This document shows positions 44,668 to 55,362 of a stretch of 64,000 bases of DNA, one piece after another (the stretch's first letter is position 1; each line of letters opens with the position of its first letter). Source of the DNA: Allobosea sp. WAO (GTDB taxonomy: Bacteria > Pseudomonadota > Alphaproteobacteria > Rhizobiales > Beijerinckiaceae); the NCBI RefSeq assembly GCF_001509835.1, contig NZ_JXTJ01000008.1:124001-188000 (forward strand). The letters are read 5' to 3'. Below the pieces are notes generated by a model that saw nothing but the letters and a program-made list of their open reading frames with translations, had not been told where the DNA came from and ran no database searches. Position numbers and translations under genes: made by a program.

Positions 44668-44937
44668 TTAGCGGCGGCCGGACCGTCCCGAGACGTGCGG
44701 CCGCGTGTTTTCCGGCGGCGGTGGCGCTGCGCTCCCGGGTGACCGGAACGCTTCGACATTGGCCGTCCCGCTGCGCATCATCTCGTCCATGCGGCCGTCA
44801 TGCATCATGCCGTAGTTCTCGTTCTGAAACTCGTGGATGCAACCATCCATCCGGTTGCAGGCGGAGGCGGTGGTGATGCCGGCGCCGCCTCCGAAGGCGG
44901 CGAGGACGAGCGCTGCGGCTATGGCGCGCCTGATCAT
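44668..44937 (-). CDS. small secreted Met-rich protein of unknown function
   Basis: 89 aa. Signal peptide (MIRRAIAAALVLAAFGGGAG, cleavage near TASA), then a short mature part with two Cys (ACNRMDGCIHEF) and a Met/His/Asp patch (NYGMMHDGRMDEMMRSG), ending in a Pro/Arg-rich tail. AGGAGA lies 6 bases before the ATG at 44937 (a second ATG at 44943 touches it). Downstream of the aspartate decarboxylase gene, 49 bases away. Metal binding is a guess from composition only. Confidence 0.6.
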   Translation of the reverse strand: MIRRAIAAALVLAAFGGGAGITTASACNRMDGCIHEFQNENYGMMHDGRMDEMMRSGTANVEAFRSPGSAAPPPPENTRPHVSGRSGRR

Positions 44938-44986
44938 CGGCATTCTCCTGTCGGTCACATGGCCAGGGCGCTGTTCCTTGCGCCGT

Positions 44987-46597
<1,611 letters not shown>

Positions 46598-48283
46598 TCA
46601 GACGAAGGCGACGACGAGAGGTCCGAGCAAGGTCAAGAAGACGTTTGCGAGCGCGTAGGTGATGGCAAAGGGTGTGGTCGGGATCGAGTTGCCGGCCTTG
46701 TCGAGGACTTCGCCGAAGGCCGGATTGGCGCTGCGCGAGCCCGACAACGCGCCGGCGAAGATCGCGGTGTTGTCGTAGCGCAGTACATAGCGGCCGAAGA
46801 CCATGGTGATTAGCAGCGGCAGCAGCGTCACGACGACGCCGATCAGGAAGATCGACAGCCCCTTCTCGGCAATGGTGGTGACCGCCTGCTGGCCCGATTG
46901 CAGCCCGACCACGGCGACGAAGCCGGCGAGGCCGAGATCGCGCAGCAGCGTCGAGGCCGCGGTCGGCATGTTGCCGAGCGCCATGTTGCGGCTGCGATAC
47001 CAGCCGAAGGCGAGGCCGGAGAGCAGGGCGCCGCCACCGCTTCCCAGGGTCAGCGGGATGTCGCCGAAGCGCACCACCACGAGCCCGATAAGCAGGCCGA
47101 CGACGAGGCCGAGGCCGTGGAACACGAAGTCGGTCTTGTCGCTGGGGATAATGATGCTGCCGACCTGACGGGCGGCGCGCTGCACATCCTCGGAGGTGCC
47201 GTACAGCGTGACGACGTCGCCCGGCTCGATCACGGTATCGTCTTTCAGCGATAGCCGAACCCCGGCACGCTTCACTTCGACGACATAGACGCCGTGGCGC
47301 ATCTCGGCCGCAGTCGAGGAGCGGATCTCGGCGACGGTGCGCTTGACGAAGGCCGGGGCGGTGACCGCGACCTCGCGCGTCACGACAATGACGTCCATTC
47401 CTTCCGAAGACTGGAGCTCAGGGCCGAGCTTCGACGACAGGTCGACGACGCCGGCGCGACGGCCGACCACGAGCACGATGTCGCCCGCCTGCAATTTGAG
47501 CGAAGGCTCGGGCCCGATCAGGGCGCCATCGCGCTTGACCCGCTCGATGCTGATCGGCAGCGCAGCGCCGGCCTCGATCTCGCTGACGGTGCGGCCGGCA
47601 GCACTACCGATGCGGTAGATTCGACCGACGAGATCGGGCGCCGCCGCATATTCGCCGACGCCGAGATTGCGCGCGCCGGCCAGCATTTCCGCCTCGGCCT
47701 TGATCGCGTCGTCGCGGATGCTCCGGCGCATGAACCAGGGCAGGATGTTGACGCAGACGATGATCGCGCCGAACGAGCCGAAAATGTAGGTAACGGCATA
47801 GCCGATCGCGACATTGGCCTGCAGGCGCTGTGTCTCGTCAGCCGCGAGGCCGAGCTTGCCGATTGCCGCGCCGGCTGTGCCGATGATCGCCGACTGGGTG
47901 AGGCCGCCCGCCGCGATGCCGGCAGCGAGGCCCTTATCGAGGCCGAACATGCGCGCGAGCACGACGACGGTGATCAGGCCGCTGACGGCAAGCACCGTCG
48001 CCATCGCGATCTCACGCAGCGACTGGCGCCCGAGCGAGCGGAAGAACTGCGGGCCGCTCTCGAAGCCGACGGCGTAGATGAACAGCGCGAACAGGACGGA
48101 TTTGATGCCGTTGTCGATCGAGACGCCGACCTGGCTGATGATCACCGCCGCCAGCAGCGAACCGGCGACGCCGCCGAGCTGAAACTTGCCGAACTGGAAT
48201 TTACCGACCCAATAACCGATCGCCAATGAGAGAAATAGAGCGATCTCGGGGGATTGATTTAATAGAGCGTGGAGCCAAGACAT
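46598..48283 (-). CDS. aspT: aspartate:alanine antiporter
   Basis: 561-aa AAE-family transporter: N-terminal membrane half (~1-170), two tandem TrkA-C-like domains (~205-375, with VGRIYRIGSAAGRTVSEIE and GDVVTLYGTSEDVQRAARQV), then a second membrane half (~385-561). Conserved GGLTQSAIIGTAGAAIG and GALSGSRSANPAFG segments are typical AspT. It exchanges external aspartate for internal alanine. First gene of the aspT-aspD operon. Confidence 0.92.
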   Translation of the reverse strand: MSWLHALLNQSPEIALFLSLAIGYWVGKFQFGKFQLGGVAGSLLAAVIISQVGVSIDNGIKSVLFALFIYAVGFESGPQFFRSLGRQSLREIAMATVLAVSGLITVVVLARMFGLDKGLAAGIAAGGLTQSAIIGTAGAAIGKLGLAADETQRLQANVAIGYAVTYIFGSFGAIIVCVNILPWFMRRSIRDDAIKAEAEMLAGARNLGVGEYAAAPDLVGRIYRIGSAAGRTVSEIEAGAALPISIERVKRDGALIGPEPSLKLQAGDIVLVVGRRAGVVDLSSKLGPELQSSEGMDVIVVTREVAVTAPAFVKRTVAEIRSSTAAEMRHGVYVVEVKRAGVRLSLKDDTVIEPGDVVTLYGTSEDVQRAARQVGSIIIPSDKTDFVFHGLGLVVGLLIGLVVVRFGDIPLTLGSGGGALLSGLAFGWYRSRNMALGNMPTAASTLLRDLGLAGFVAVVGLQSGQQAVTTIAEKGLSIFLIGVVVTLLPLLITMVFGRYVLRYDNTAIFAGALSGSRSANPAFGEVLDKAGNSIPTTPFAITYALANVFLTLLGPLVVAFV

Positions 48284-48372
48284 GGACGCTTTCCCTCGAC
48301 ATCGAAACGTCTACGGCAGTCAGTCATGTTGCTTCGGATTCTGGATAAAAGTCTATTGAGTGTGTGTTTGGA

Positions 48373-48389
48373 AGTTTTCTAGGAAAACT
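48373..48389. promoter_or_regulatory. perfect palindrome upstream of aspT
   Basis: AGTTTTCTAGGAAAACT, 7-base arms with a 3-base centre, in the AT-rich 255-base region between aspT and the GntR gene, about 90 bases upstream of the aspT start. Candidate operator; the factor is not identified. Confidence 0.5.
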
Positions 48390-48538
48390 GTACAGATTTT
48401 GACCATCCGACCGTAGCATTCGTCGGTAGGCCTGTTAAACAAAAATCTGATGACGCTGCCTTGCGCGCAGCGCAACGCTACGGCGGGCGCCGCGGTGGTT
48501 CGGTTTCTGCTTCCCGTTGCGGCTGCCGTGTAGGCGCC

Positions 48539-49225
48539 TCAGAGCACGTCCCAGACCCGCAGCCGCGTCGAATCCATGTGGAGGCGAATGACTTCCATCA
48601 GCGCCTCGACATCGCGTTTCTCCAGCGACTCGATCATGGTCTCGTGCTCGGCGACGGCGCCGGCCCATTTTTCCGGGCCTTCATTGCCGATGAAGCGCAG
48701 CCGCTTGATGCGGGCTTGAAGCGTGCCGTGCATCTCCACCAGCACATCGTTGCCCGAAGCGGCGACGATGGCCGAATGGATCGCCTGGTTGAGCTTGAAA
48801 TATTCGAGCCGGTTCCTGACGCTGTACTGTTCCATCATCGCGTCATGCAACGCCCGGATCGCTGCGATGGTCTCGTCGGAGGCGATTTCGCAGGCCATTC
48901 GGCCGCCGAGCTGCTCGAGATTCTTCAGCACCTCGAGGATATTGCGCATATCGGCCGAGCTGAACTTGCGCACGATGGCGCCCTTGGCTGGCTGGATCTC
49001 GACCAGGCCTTCGCTGGCGAGCGTCTTGATCGCTTCGCGCAAGGGGGTGCGCGAGACGCCGAGCTGCGCCCCGATCAGGCCTTCGTTGATGCGCTGGCCC
49101 GGCGCGAGGGTACCCTCGATGATCATGTCGCGCATGCGTTCGAGCACCTCGTCGTGCAAGGTCCGGCGCTGAATGCGCGGATAGGCTTCCGACGCTTCGT
49201 CCAACGTCCCGGCTCCGCTCGTCAT
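48539..49225 (-). CDS. GntR-family (FCD) transcriptional regulator
   Basis: 228 aa. Winged helix (~23-90: LHDEVLERMRDMIIEGTLAP, GVSRTPLREAIKTLASEGLV) and an all-helical FCD ligand domain with metal-site His/Asp candidates (HDAMM, NQAIHSAIV, HETMIESLE). Start ATG 49225 has GGAGAAGGAG upstream; the frame extends to 49360 only through the promoter region. Divergent from the PdxA2-like/Tct locus, which is its likely target; FCD regulators typically respond to sugar acids. Confidence 0.88.
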   Translation of the reverse strand: MTSGAGTLDEASEAYPRIQRRTLHDEVLERMRDMIIEGTLAPGQRINEGLIGAQLGVSRTPLREAIKTLASEGLVEIQPAKGAIVRKFSSADMRNILEVLKNLEQLGGRMACEIASDETIAAIRALHDAMMEQYSVRNRLEYFKLNQAIHSAIVAASGNDVLVEMHGTLQARIKRLRFIGNEGPEKWAGAVAEHETMIESLEKRDVEALMEVIRLHMDSTRLRVWDVL

Positions 49226-49494
49226 CGACGCTCCTTCTCCATAACCCTGTACGGCATGGCCACTTCCCGGTGTCAACGCACGGGGGGGCGGGCCCCGTAG
49301 GCACGGCTCGGCGCGAGCCGCAGAAGCTGTGGAAACGCATGCCGGCGGCTTCAGGCCCATTTCCTGGCAGCGCCGCCAGCCACCATTCTACGACACTATA
49401 ATTATGCTGCATACAGAATACTTGCCTAGCCATTGGGCGCATGTTAGGCCACAAGCCATGTCGCCGGCTTGTGACCGGATCGAGGGAGGATTGT
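49226..49494. promoter_or_regulatory. divergent promoter region between gntR and pdxA2-like genes
   Basis: 269 bases. A TATAAT hexamer at 49397-49402 lies beside ATTATGCTGCATACAGAATA; the CTGCATACAG core (49407-49416) is a GntR-like dyad. This is the only AT-rich segment in the region. No matching -35 hexamer was seen at 17 bases on the rightward strand. Confidence 0.45.
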
Positions 49495-50532
49495 TTGGAA
49501 ACGCAGGCGCAAACCGCCCAGCCGGTCATTGCGGTCGCCATGGGCGATCCCTCCGGCATCAGCCCTGAACTCACTGTTCGCATTCTCGCCGAGGCTGATC
49601 TGCGCTCGGCTGCGCGCTATGTCGTCTTCGGCGATCTGCGCCTGCTCGAGCTCGGTGCTGCCGATGCCGGCCTCAAGGCCGATGTGCATGTGGTCAAGGA
49701 CGGCGAGGCCCTGCCGACCGATGCTGGCAAGCCGGTCTTCGTCGATCTCGCCAACCATGATCCGGCCGATCTGCAGCGCGGCAAGGCGACCCTCGCCGGC
49801 GGCAAGGCTGCGACCGAGAATTTCCGCCGTGCCCTGCAGCTCGCTGCTTCCGGCAAGGCTGATGCGGTGTTCTTCACGCCCTTCAACAAGGCGGCGATGC
49901 GCTTCGCCTATCCGGGCTATGACGACGAGATCCGTTTCGTGCGCGACGCCATCGCGTTCGAGGGGCCGGCGAGCGAGTTCAATGTGCTCGACAAGCTCTG
50001 GAACGCCCGCGTCACCTCGCATGTCCCGCTCTCCGAGGTCGCGAAGAACGTCACCCAGGAGCGGATCCTGCGGGCGCTCGATCTCGCCGACAAGAATTTG
50101 CGCGCTGCCGGTTTCAACCCGCCGCGCATCGCGGTTGCGGGCATCAATCCCCATGCCGGCGACGGCGGCAATTTCGGCCGCGACGAGATCGATACGATCG
50201 AGCCGGCGGTGAATACGGCGAAGGCCAAGGGCTATACGGTCGAAGGGCCGTTCCCGTCCGACACCGTCTTCCTGCGCGCCAGGAACGGCGATTTCGATGC
50301 CGTGCTGACGATGTATCACGACCAGGGCCAGATCGCGATGAAGCTGATGGGCTTCGACCGCGGCGTCACCCTGATCGGCGGTTTCCCGTTCCCGATCTGC
50401 ACGCCGGCTCATGGCACGGCCTATGAGATCGCCGGCAAGGGTATCGCCAATCTCGGCGCTACCCGCGCGGCGCTGTCGCTGGCCATCAAGATGGCGAGCG
50501 AAGGAAAGGCGGCAAGCAAGGCCGCAGCCTGA
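49495..50532 (+). CDS. PdxA2-like 4-phosphate dehydrogenase
   Basis: 345 aa of the PdxA family: VIAVAMGDPSGISPELTVRI, the metal His positions in VTSHVPL and AGINPHAGDGGNFG, and MYHDQGQIAMKLMGFDRGV. The acid-sugar context (GntR, Tct transporter, keto-deoxy-sugar-acid dehydratase) favours a PdxA2-type enzyme acting on a four-carbon acid-sugar phosphate rather than vitamin B6 synthesis. I chose a TTG start at 49495 with AGGGAGGA 4 bases upstream; ATG 49441 would add 18 residues. No DUF1537 kinase is in the window. Confidence 0.82.
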   Translation: METQAQTAQPVIAVAMGDPSGISPELTVRILAEADLRSAARYVVFGDLRLLELGAADAGLKADVHVVKDGEALPTDAGKPVFVDLANHDPADLQRGKATLAGGKAATENFRRALQLAASGKADAVFFTPFNKAAMRFAYPGYDDEIRFVRDAIAFEGPASEFNVLDKLWNARVTSHVPLSEVAKNVTQERILRALDLADKNLRAAGFNPPRIAVAGINPHAGDGGNFGRDEIDTIEPAVNTAKAKGYTVEGPFPSDTVFLRARNGDFDAVLTMYHDQGQIAMKLMGFDRGVTLIGGFPFPICTPAHGTAYEIAGKGIANLGATRAALSLAIKMASEGKAASKAAA

Positions 50533-50544
50533 GGCATTCCGGCA

Positions 50545-50566
50545 GGGCGGCCGTCAAGAGCCGCCC
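50545..50566 (+). terminator. intercistronic hairpin between pdxA2-like and tctC-like genes
   Basis: GGGCGGC (50545-50551), 8-base loop, GCCGCCC (50560-50566). GC-only stem without a T-run, so more likely an attenuating or mRNA-end-stabilising hairpin than a full terminator. Confidence 0.5.
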
Positions 50567-50594
50567 GATCACTTTAAGAAAGGGAGAGAACAGC

Positions 50595-51587
50595 ATGAAG
50601 AAGTTCACGATCGCGGCGAGTTTCGTCGCCGCGTCCTTCGCGACCGCGATGCCGGCACAGGCCTGGCAGCCGACCAAGCCGATCGAGTTCGTCGTGGCCT
50701 CGGGCCCCGGCGGCGGCACCGACAATTTCGCCCGCGTCATCCAGTCGATCATCACCAAGCACAAGCTGGTCGAGCAGCCGATCGTCGTGCTCAACAAGGG
50801 CGGCGGCAGCGGCGCCGAGACCTTCGTCTACGGCAAGGGCGGCAAGGGCGACGCCCACAAGGTCATCTTCGGCACCAACAACGCCTATCTGCTGCCCTAC
50901 GTCGCCAAGCTCGGCTACAAGTTCTCGGATCTCACCCCGGTCGCCGCGCTGGCGCTCGACGAGTTCCTGATCTGGGTCAACGGCAACTCGCCCTATAACG
51001 ACGCCAAGGCCTATATCGATGCGGTGAAGGCGAAGCCCGGCGGCTTCAAGATGGCCGGCAGCCAGTCCAAGGACACCGACCAGACGCTGACCGCGATGAT
51101 CCAGGAGGCGACCGGCGCCAAGTGGATCTACGTGCCCTTCCAGGGCGGTGGCGCTGCCGCGACGCAGCTCGCCGGCGGCCATGTCGACTCCAACACCAAC
51201 AACCCGAACGAGAATCTCGGTCAGTGGAAGGCCGGCCAGGTCAAGCCGCTCTGCGTCTTCTCGCCGGTGCGTCTCGCCAAGGGCGAGCCGGTCCATGACG
51301 GCAAGGGCTGGGGCGATATCCCGACCTGCAAGGAAGCCGGCCTGCCGCTCGAGTCGTTCCAGATGCCGCGCACCGTCTGGCTGCCGGCCGAGGTTCCGGC
51401 CGACGCCGTGACCTTCTATGCCGACGTGATGGAGAAGGTCAGCAAGACCCCTGAGTGGGCCGAGTTCGTCGCTCGCACCGCGCAGACCGCCCGCTTCATG
51501 AAGGGCAAGGAACTCAACGACTTCGTCGCCAAGGACGAGGCCGCCAACGCCAAGACCTTCAAGAACGAAGGCTGGGTCGTCAACTGA
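50595..51587 (+). CDS. tripartite tricarboxylate transporter substrate-binding protein (TctC/Bug)
   Basis: 330-aa periplasmic receptor: signal peptide to AQAW (~22), then PIEFVVASGPGGGTDNFARV, the family's ligand-loop start, and KPGGFKMAGSQSKDTDQTL. It supplies the TctAB permease encoded next. AAGGGAGAG precedes the ATG. Ligand not determined; an acid sugar or C4-C6 carboxylate fits the locus. Confidence 0.9.
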   Translation: MKKFTIAASFVAASFATAMPAQAWQPTKPIEFVVASGPGGGTDNFARVIQSIITKHKLVEQPIVVLNKGGGSGAETFVYGKGGKGDAHKVIFGTNNAYLLPYVAKLGYKFSDLTPVAALALDEFLIWVNGNSPYNDAKAYIDAVKAKPGGFKMAGSQSKDTDQTLTAMIQEATGAKWIYVPFQGGGAAATQLAGGHVDSNTNNPNENLGQWKAGQVKPLCVFSPVRLAKGEPVHDGKGWGDIPTCKEAGLPLESFQMPRTVWLPAEVPADAVTFYADVMEKVSKTPEWAEFVARTAQTARFMKGKELNDFVAKDEAANAKTFKNEGWVVN

Positions 51588-51665
51588 TCCGTTGACGGCA
51601 GTGGGGCGGGGCCGCGGGGCGCATGCGCGCGCCGCAAGGTGCCGCTCCTCTCAGGACGGACATTT

Positions 51666-51694
51666 CGGGAGGCGCGCTTCGGGCCCGCCTCCCG
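51666..51694 (+). terminator. intercistronic hairpin between tctC-like and tctB-like genes
   Basis: CGGGAGGCG (51666-51674), 11-base loop, CGCCTCCCG (51686-51694), a perfect 9-base stem soon after the SBP gene and before an A-run (51700-51706). Probably partial termination or 3'-end protection raising SBP over permease levels. Confidence 0.55.
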
Positions 51695-51725
51695 CGTCAC
51701 AAAAAACAGGGATGGAAGGCTGCCG

Positions 51726-52214
51726 ATGATCACCCGCTTCCAGGCCGAAATCGCGACAGCCCTGGCGACGCTCGCCTTCGGCGTCGTGATCGTCAACGGT
51801 GCCCGCGAATTCGGCATCGGTTGGGACTCGTCCGGCCCCCAGCCCGGTGCCTTCCCATTCTATTGCGGCCTACTGATCACGCTCGCCAGCGCCGGAACCG
51901 TCGTCACCACGATCGGGAAGCGCATTGGCGGCTCGGCGGCTCTCGCCGAGAGCTTCCTCAACCGCGAGCAGGGCAAGCGCGTCCTCTCCTTCCTTCTGCC
52001 GATGCTCGCCTTCATCGTGCTCAGCGTCACGCTCGGCATGTATGTCGCGATGGTGCTCTATCTCGTCTTCGCGATGCGCTTCCAAGGCCGCTTCGGCTGG
52101 TTGCCGACCCTCGCGACCGCCTTCGGCACCGCCGCTTTCTTCTATTTCGGCCTCGAGAAGTTCGCCCAGGTTTCCCTGCTCAAGGGGCCGGTCGAGACGA
52201 TGCTCGGCCTCTGA
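51726..52214 (+). CDS. tripartite tricarboxylate transporter TctB-like subunit
   Basis: 162-aa small membrane protein with four predicted helices (~8-26, 42-62, 86-104/106-120, 126-148). DSSGPQPGAFPFYCGLLIT is the typical TctB region. Pairs with the large TctA permease just downstream (21 bases). The ATG at 51726 is the first start compatible with a membrane start; an upstream ATG at 51639 lies in the hairpin region. Confidence 0.88.
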   Translation: MITRFQAEIATALATLAFGVVIVNGAREFGIGWDSSGPQPGAFPFYCGLLITLASAGTVVTTIGKRIGGSAALAESFLNREQGKRVLSFLLPMLAFIVLSVTLGMYVAMVLYLVFAMRFQGRFGWLPTLATAFGTAAFFYFGLEKFAQVSLLKGPVETMLGL

Positions 52215-52235
52215 CCTTCGCGAGCGGATCGACCC

Positions 52236-53753
52236 ATGGAAAATTTCGCCTCGCTCCTTCACGGCTTCGAAGTCGCGCTGACCACCCATCACATCGCGCT
52301 GATGATGGCCGGCGTGCTTCTCGGCATCCTCGTCGGCGTGCTGCCCGGGCTCGGTGCCCCGAACGGCGTCTCGCTGATGCTGCCGCTGACCTTCACCATG
52401 GACCCGGTCTCGGCGATCATCCTTTTGACCTCGCTTTACTGGGGCGCGCTGTTCGGCGGTTCGACGACCTCGGTCCTGTTCAACATCCCCGGCGAGCCAT
52501 CCTCCGTTGCGACCACCTTCGACGGCCATCCCATGGCCAAGCAGGGCAGGGCGGCTGAGGCGCTGTCCTTCGCCTTCCTTTCGGCCGGCTTCGGCGCGAT
52601 GGCCGGCGTCATCCTGATCACGCTGCTCTCGGGCTGGGTCGCGCGCTTTGCGCTGAAATTCTCCTCGCCGGAGTATTTCGCGGTCTATTTCATGACTTTC
52701 GCCAGCTTCGTCGGCCTCGGTGGCGCCTCGCCGCTGAAGACGCTCGTCTCGATGGCGATGGGCTTCACCTTCGCCTCGATCGGCATGGACTCGGTCTCCG
52801 GCAATGTCCGCCTGACCTATGAGTTCGACGTGCTGCTCGCCGGCGTCAGCTTCCTGATCGCGGTGATCGGCCTGTTCGGTCTCGGCGAGCTGCTGCAGAC
52901 CATGGAAGACGGGCTGCGCTTCGACGGGGTGAAGGCCAAGGTCCGCCCGCGCGACGTGTTCCTGACGGCGCTCAAGCTGCCGCGCTACTGGTTCGCGCTG
53001 CTGCGCTCCAGCATCATCGGGATCTGGATGGGCATCACGCCCGGCGGGCCGACGGCGGCTTCCTTCATGAGCTATGCCATGGCCAAGCGCTCCTCGCGCA
53101 ACCCGGAGAAGTTCGGCAAGGGCGAGCCGGAGGGCGTGATCTCGCCCGAGACGGCCGACCATGCCGCGGGCTCCGCCGCCATGCTGCCGATGCTGGCGCT
53201 CGGCATTCCCGGCTCGGCGACCGCCGCCGTGATGATGGGCGGGCTGATGATCTGGGGCCTCAACCCCGGCCCGATGCTGTTCGTCGAGCGCCCCGACTTC
53301 GTCTGGGGCCTGATCGCCTCGATGTATCTCGGCAACGTCGTCGCCGTCGTCGTCGTGCTGGCGACCGTGCCGCTCTTCGCCTCGATCCTGCGCATTCCGT
53401 TCTCGATCATCGGCCCGGCGATCGTCGTCGTCTGCTTCATCGGCGCCTATACCGTCGCCAGCAAGGAGTTCGACATCTGGCTCGCGCTGGCCTTCGGCAT
53501 CATCGGCTACTTCTTCAAGAAGCTCGACTATCCGATTGCGCCTTTGGTGCTGGCCATGGTCATTGGCGACAAGGCGGAGGACGCCTTCCGTCAGTCGATG
53601 ATCTTCAGCCAGGGCTCGCTCTCGATCTTCTGGTCGAACCCGCTGGTTGCTTCGCTGATGTCGATCGCGCTCGCGCTGCTGCTCTTCCCGCTGTTGGGTT
53701 CGGCCAGGCGCGGGATCCGCAAGCTGACGACCGCGCGAGCGGCCAAGGCCTGA
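52236..53753 (+). CDS. tripartite tricarboxylate transporter permease TctA
   Basis: 505 aa with about eleven hydrophobic segments; family motifs LVGVLPGLGAPNGVSLMLPL and LGIPGSATAAVMMGGLMIWG are present, including the internally repeated G-x-x-P-G pattern. Large permease subunit of the Tct system. Last transporter gene of the pdxA2-tctCBA unit. Confidence 0.92.
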   Translation: MENFASLLHGFEVALTTHHIALMMAGVLLGILVGVLPGLGAPNGVSLMLPLTFTMDPVSAIILLTSLYWGALFGGSTTSVLFNIPGEPSSVATTFDGHPMAKQGRAAEALSFAFLSAGFGAMAGVILITLLSGWVARFALKFSSPEYFAVYFMTFASFVGLGGASPLKTLVSMAMGFTFASIGMDSVSGNVRLTYEFDVLLAGVSFLIAVIGLFGLGELLQTMEDGLRFDGVKAKVRPRDVFLTALKLPRYWFALLRSSIIGIWMGITPGGPTAASFMSYAMAKRSSRNPEKFGKGEPEGVISPETADHAAGSAAMLPMLALGIPGSATAAVMMGGLMIWGLNPGPMLFVERPDFVWGLIASMYLGNVVAVVVVLATVPLFASILRIPFSIIGPAIVVVCFIGAYTVASKEFDIWLALAFGIIGYFFKKLDYPIAPLVLAMVIGDKAEDAFRQSMIFSQGSLSIFWSNPLVASLMSIALALLLFPLLGSARRGIRKLTTARAAKA

Positions 53754-53825
53754 GCGGTCCGGCGCTGCCGGCTGTCGCCGGCTGCGCTATGCTGCACGGG
53801 CAGGGCCCGAGCCGAGGGGGGCACG

Positions 53826-54359
53826 ATGACAGATGCCAGGCTGCGGGCCATCCAGGCGGACATCACGACGCTCTCTGTCGACGCCATCGTCAACGCGGCG
53901 AACAATTCGCTGCTCGGCGGTGGCGGCGTCGACGGCGCGATCCATCGTGCGGCCGGCCCCGAACTTCTGCAGGAATGCCGGCAACTCGGCGGTTGCCAGA
54001 CCGGCGACGCCAAGTTGACCAAGGGTTACCGCCTCCCGGCGCGCCATGTGATCCACACAGTCGGGCCGATCTGGCACGGCGGCCGCGAGGGCGAGGCGGA
54101 ACTGCTCGCCTCCTGCTATCGCCACTCGCTCGCCCTTGCGGCGGAAGCCGGCCTGCGGACGATCGCCTTCCCGAGCATCAGCACCGGCGTCTACGGTTAT
54201 CCGATCGAAGAGGCCGCCGGCATCGCGGTGACGACGGTCGCCGCCGCGCTGCGCTCCGGCGCCGATCTGCGGGAGGTCACCTTCTGCTGCTTCTCCTCCG
54301 ATGACCTCGCCATCTACCAGCGCAGGCTCGCCGAGATCGGCGATCGCCTGGCGCATTAG
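53826..54359 (+). CDS. macrodomain protein (O-acetyl-ADP-ribose deacetylase-like)
   Basis: 177-aa single macrodomain: [50 protein letters not shown] and [19 protein letters not shown] are all canonical ADP-ribose-binding elements, with the catalytic Asn/Asp/Gly loop intact (YmdB/MacroD type). It removes ADP-ribose from proteins or deacetylates O-acetyl-ADP-ribose. Its place inside an acid-sugar locus, 40 bases before the next gene, is unexpected. Confidence 0.92.
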   Translation: MTDARLRAIQADITTLSVDAIVNAANNSLLGGGGVDGAIHRAAGPELLQECRQLGGCQTGDAKLTKGYRLPARHVIHTVGPIWHGGREGEAELLASCYRHSLALAAEAGLRTIAFPSISTGVYGYPIEEAAGIAVTTVAAALRSGADLREVTFCCFSSDDLAIYQRRLAEIGDRLAH

Positions 54360-54399
54360 CCTTCACCACCCTCCAGCCTCGAAGAGCCGAGAACCTGCC

Positions 54400-55317
54400 A
54401 TGACCGAACCGTACAAGGGCATTTTCCCGATCGCGCCGACGATCTTCCACGACAATGGCGACCTCGACATCGAGGGCAACAAGCGCGTCATGGACCTGAT
54501 GATCGACCAGGGCGTCGACGGGATCTGCATCCTCGCGAACTACTCCGAGCAGTTCCTGCTCACCGACGAGGAGCGTCATCAGGTCATGCTGCTCTCGATC
54601 GAGCAGGTCGCCGGGCGTGTGCCGGTGATCGTCACCACCTCGCATTTCTCGACCCGCATCGCCGCCCAGCGCGCCAAGGCCGCCGCGGATGCCGGCGCCA
54701 AGATGCTGATGATGATGCCGCCCTATCACGGCGCCCTACTCAAGGCCGACGAGGACGGCATGATCGAGCATTTCGCGCGCGTCGCCGAAGCCAGCGGCCT
54801 GCCGATCATCCTGCAGGACGCGCCGCTTGCCGGCGTCAACATGAGCGTGCCCTTCATGGTCCGGTTGGCCAAGGAAGTTCCGCTCGTCTGCTATTTCAAG
54901 ATCGAGATCGCCGGCACCGCCAACAAGTTGCGCGCGCTGATCGAGGCCGGCGGCAAGGCGGTCATCGGCCCGTTCGACGGCGAGGAGGCGATCACGCTGA
55001 TGGCCGATCTCGACGCCGGCGCCACCGGCACGATGACCTCGGCCATGATCCCCGACCTGATCAAGCCGATCGTCACCGCCCATGCCGCTGGTGACCGCAA
55101 GACGGCGGCGGCGATCTATCGCGACCTGCTGCCGATCATCAACTACGAGAACCGCCAGTGCGGCCTGCGCGCCACCAAGTCGCTGATGAAGGAAGGCGGC
55201 GTGATCAAGAGCGAGGCCGTTCGCCATCCGCTGATGCCGCTGCATCCGAAGACCCGCGAAGGCCTAATCGAGCTGGCGCGCGAAGTCGATCCGCTGGCGC
55301 TGCGCTGGGGCAAGTGA
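54400..55317 (+). CDS. dihydrodipicolinate-synthase-family dehydratase, L-2-keto-3-deoxyarabonate dehydratase-like
   Basis: 305-aa DapA-superfamily barrel. Schiff-base Lys in CYFKIEIAGTANK. The usual barrel Tyr-Asn segment is replaced by LQDAPLAGVNMSV, and the C-terminus (HPLMPLHP ... EVDPLALRWG) matches my memory of L-2-keto-3-deoxyarabonate dehydratases, so it likely dehydrates a 2-keto-3-deoxy sugar acid. The frame is open from 54301 inside the macrodomain gene; the ATG at 54400 is the family start. An aldolase role is the alternative. Confidence 0.85.
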   Translation: MTEPYKGIFPIAPTIFHDNGDLDIEGNKRVMDLMIDQGVDGICILANYSEQFLLTDEERHQVMLLSIEQVAGRVPVIVTTSHFSTRIAAQRAKAAADAGAKMLMMMPPYHGALLKADEDGMIEHFARVAEASGLPIILQDAPLAGVNMSVPFMVRLAKEVPLVCYFKIEIAGTANKLRALIEAGGKAVIGPFDGEEAITLMADLDAGATGTMTSAMIPDLIKPIVTAHAAGDRKTAAAIYRDLLPIINYENRQCGLRATKSLMKEGGVIKSEAVRHPLMPLHPKTREGLIELAREVDPLALRWGK

Positions 55318-55362
55318 CGCGGCGCCGTAGCGGCGTTGTCATCGTGCGGGAGGCGAGGGGTG

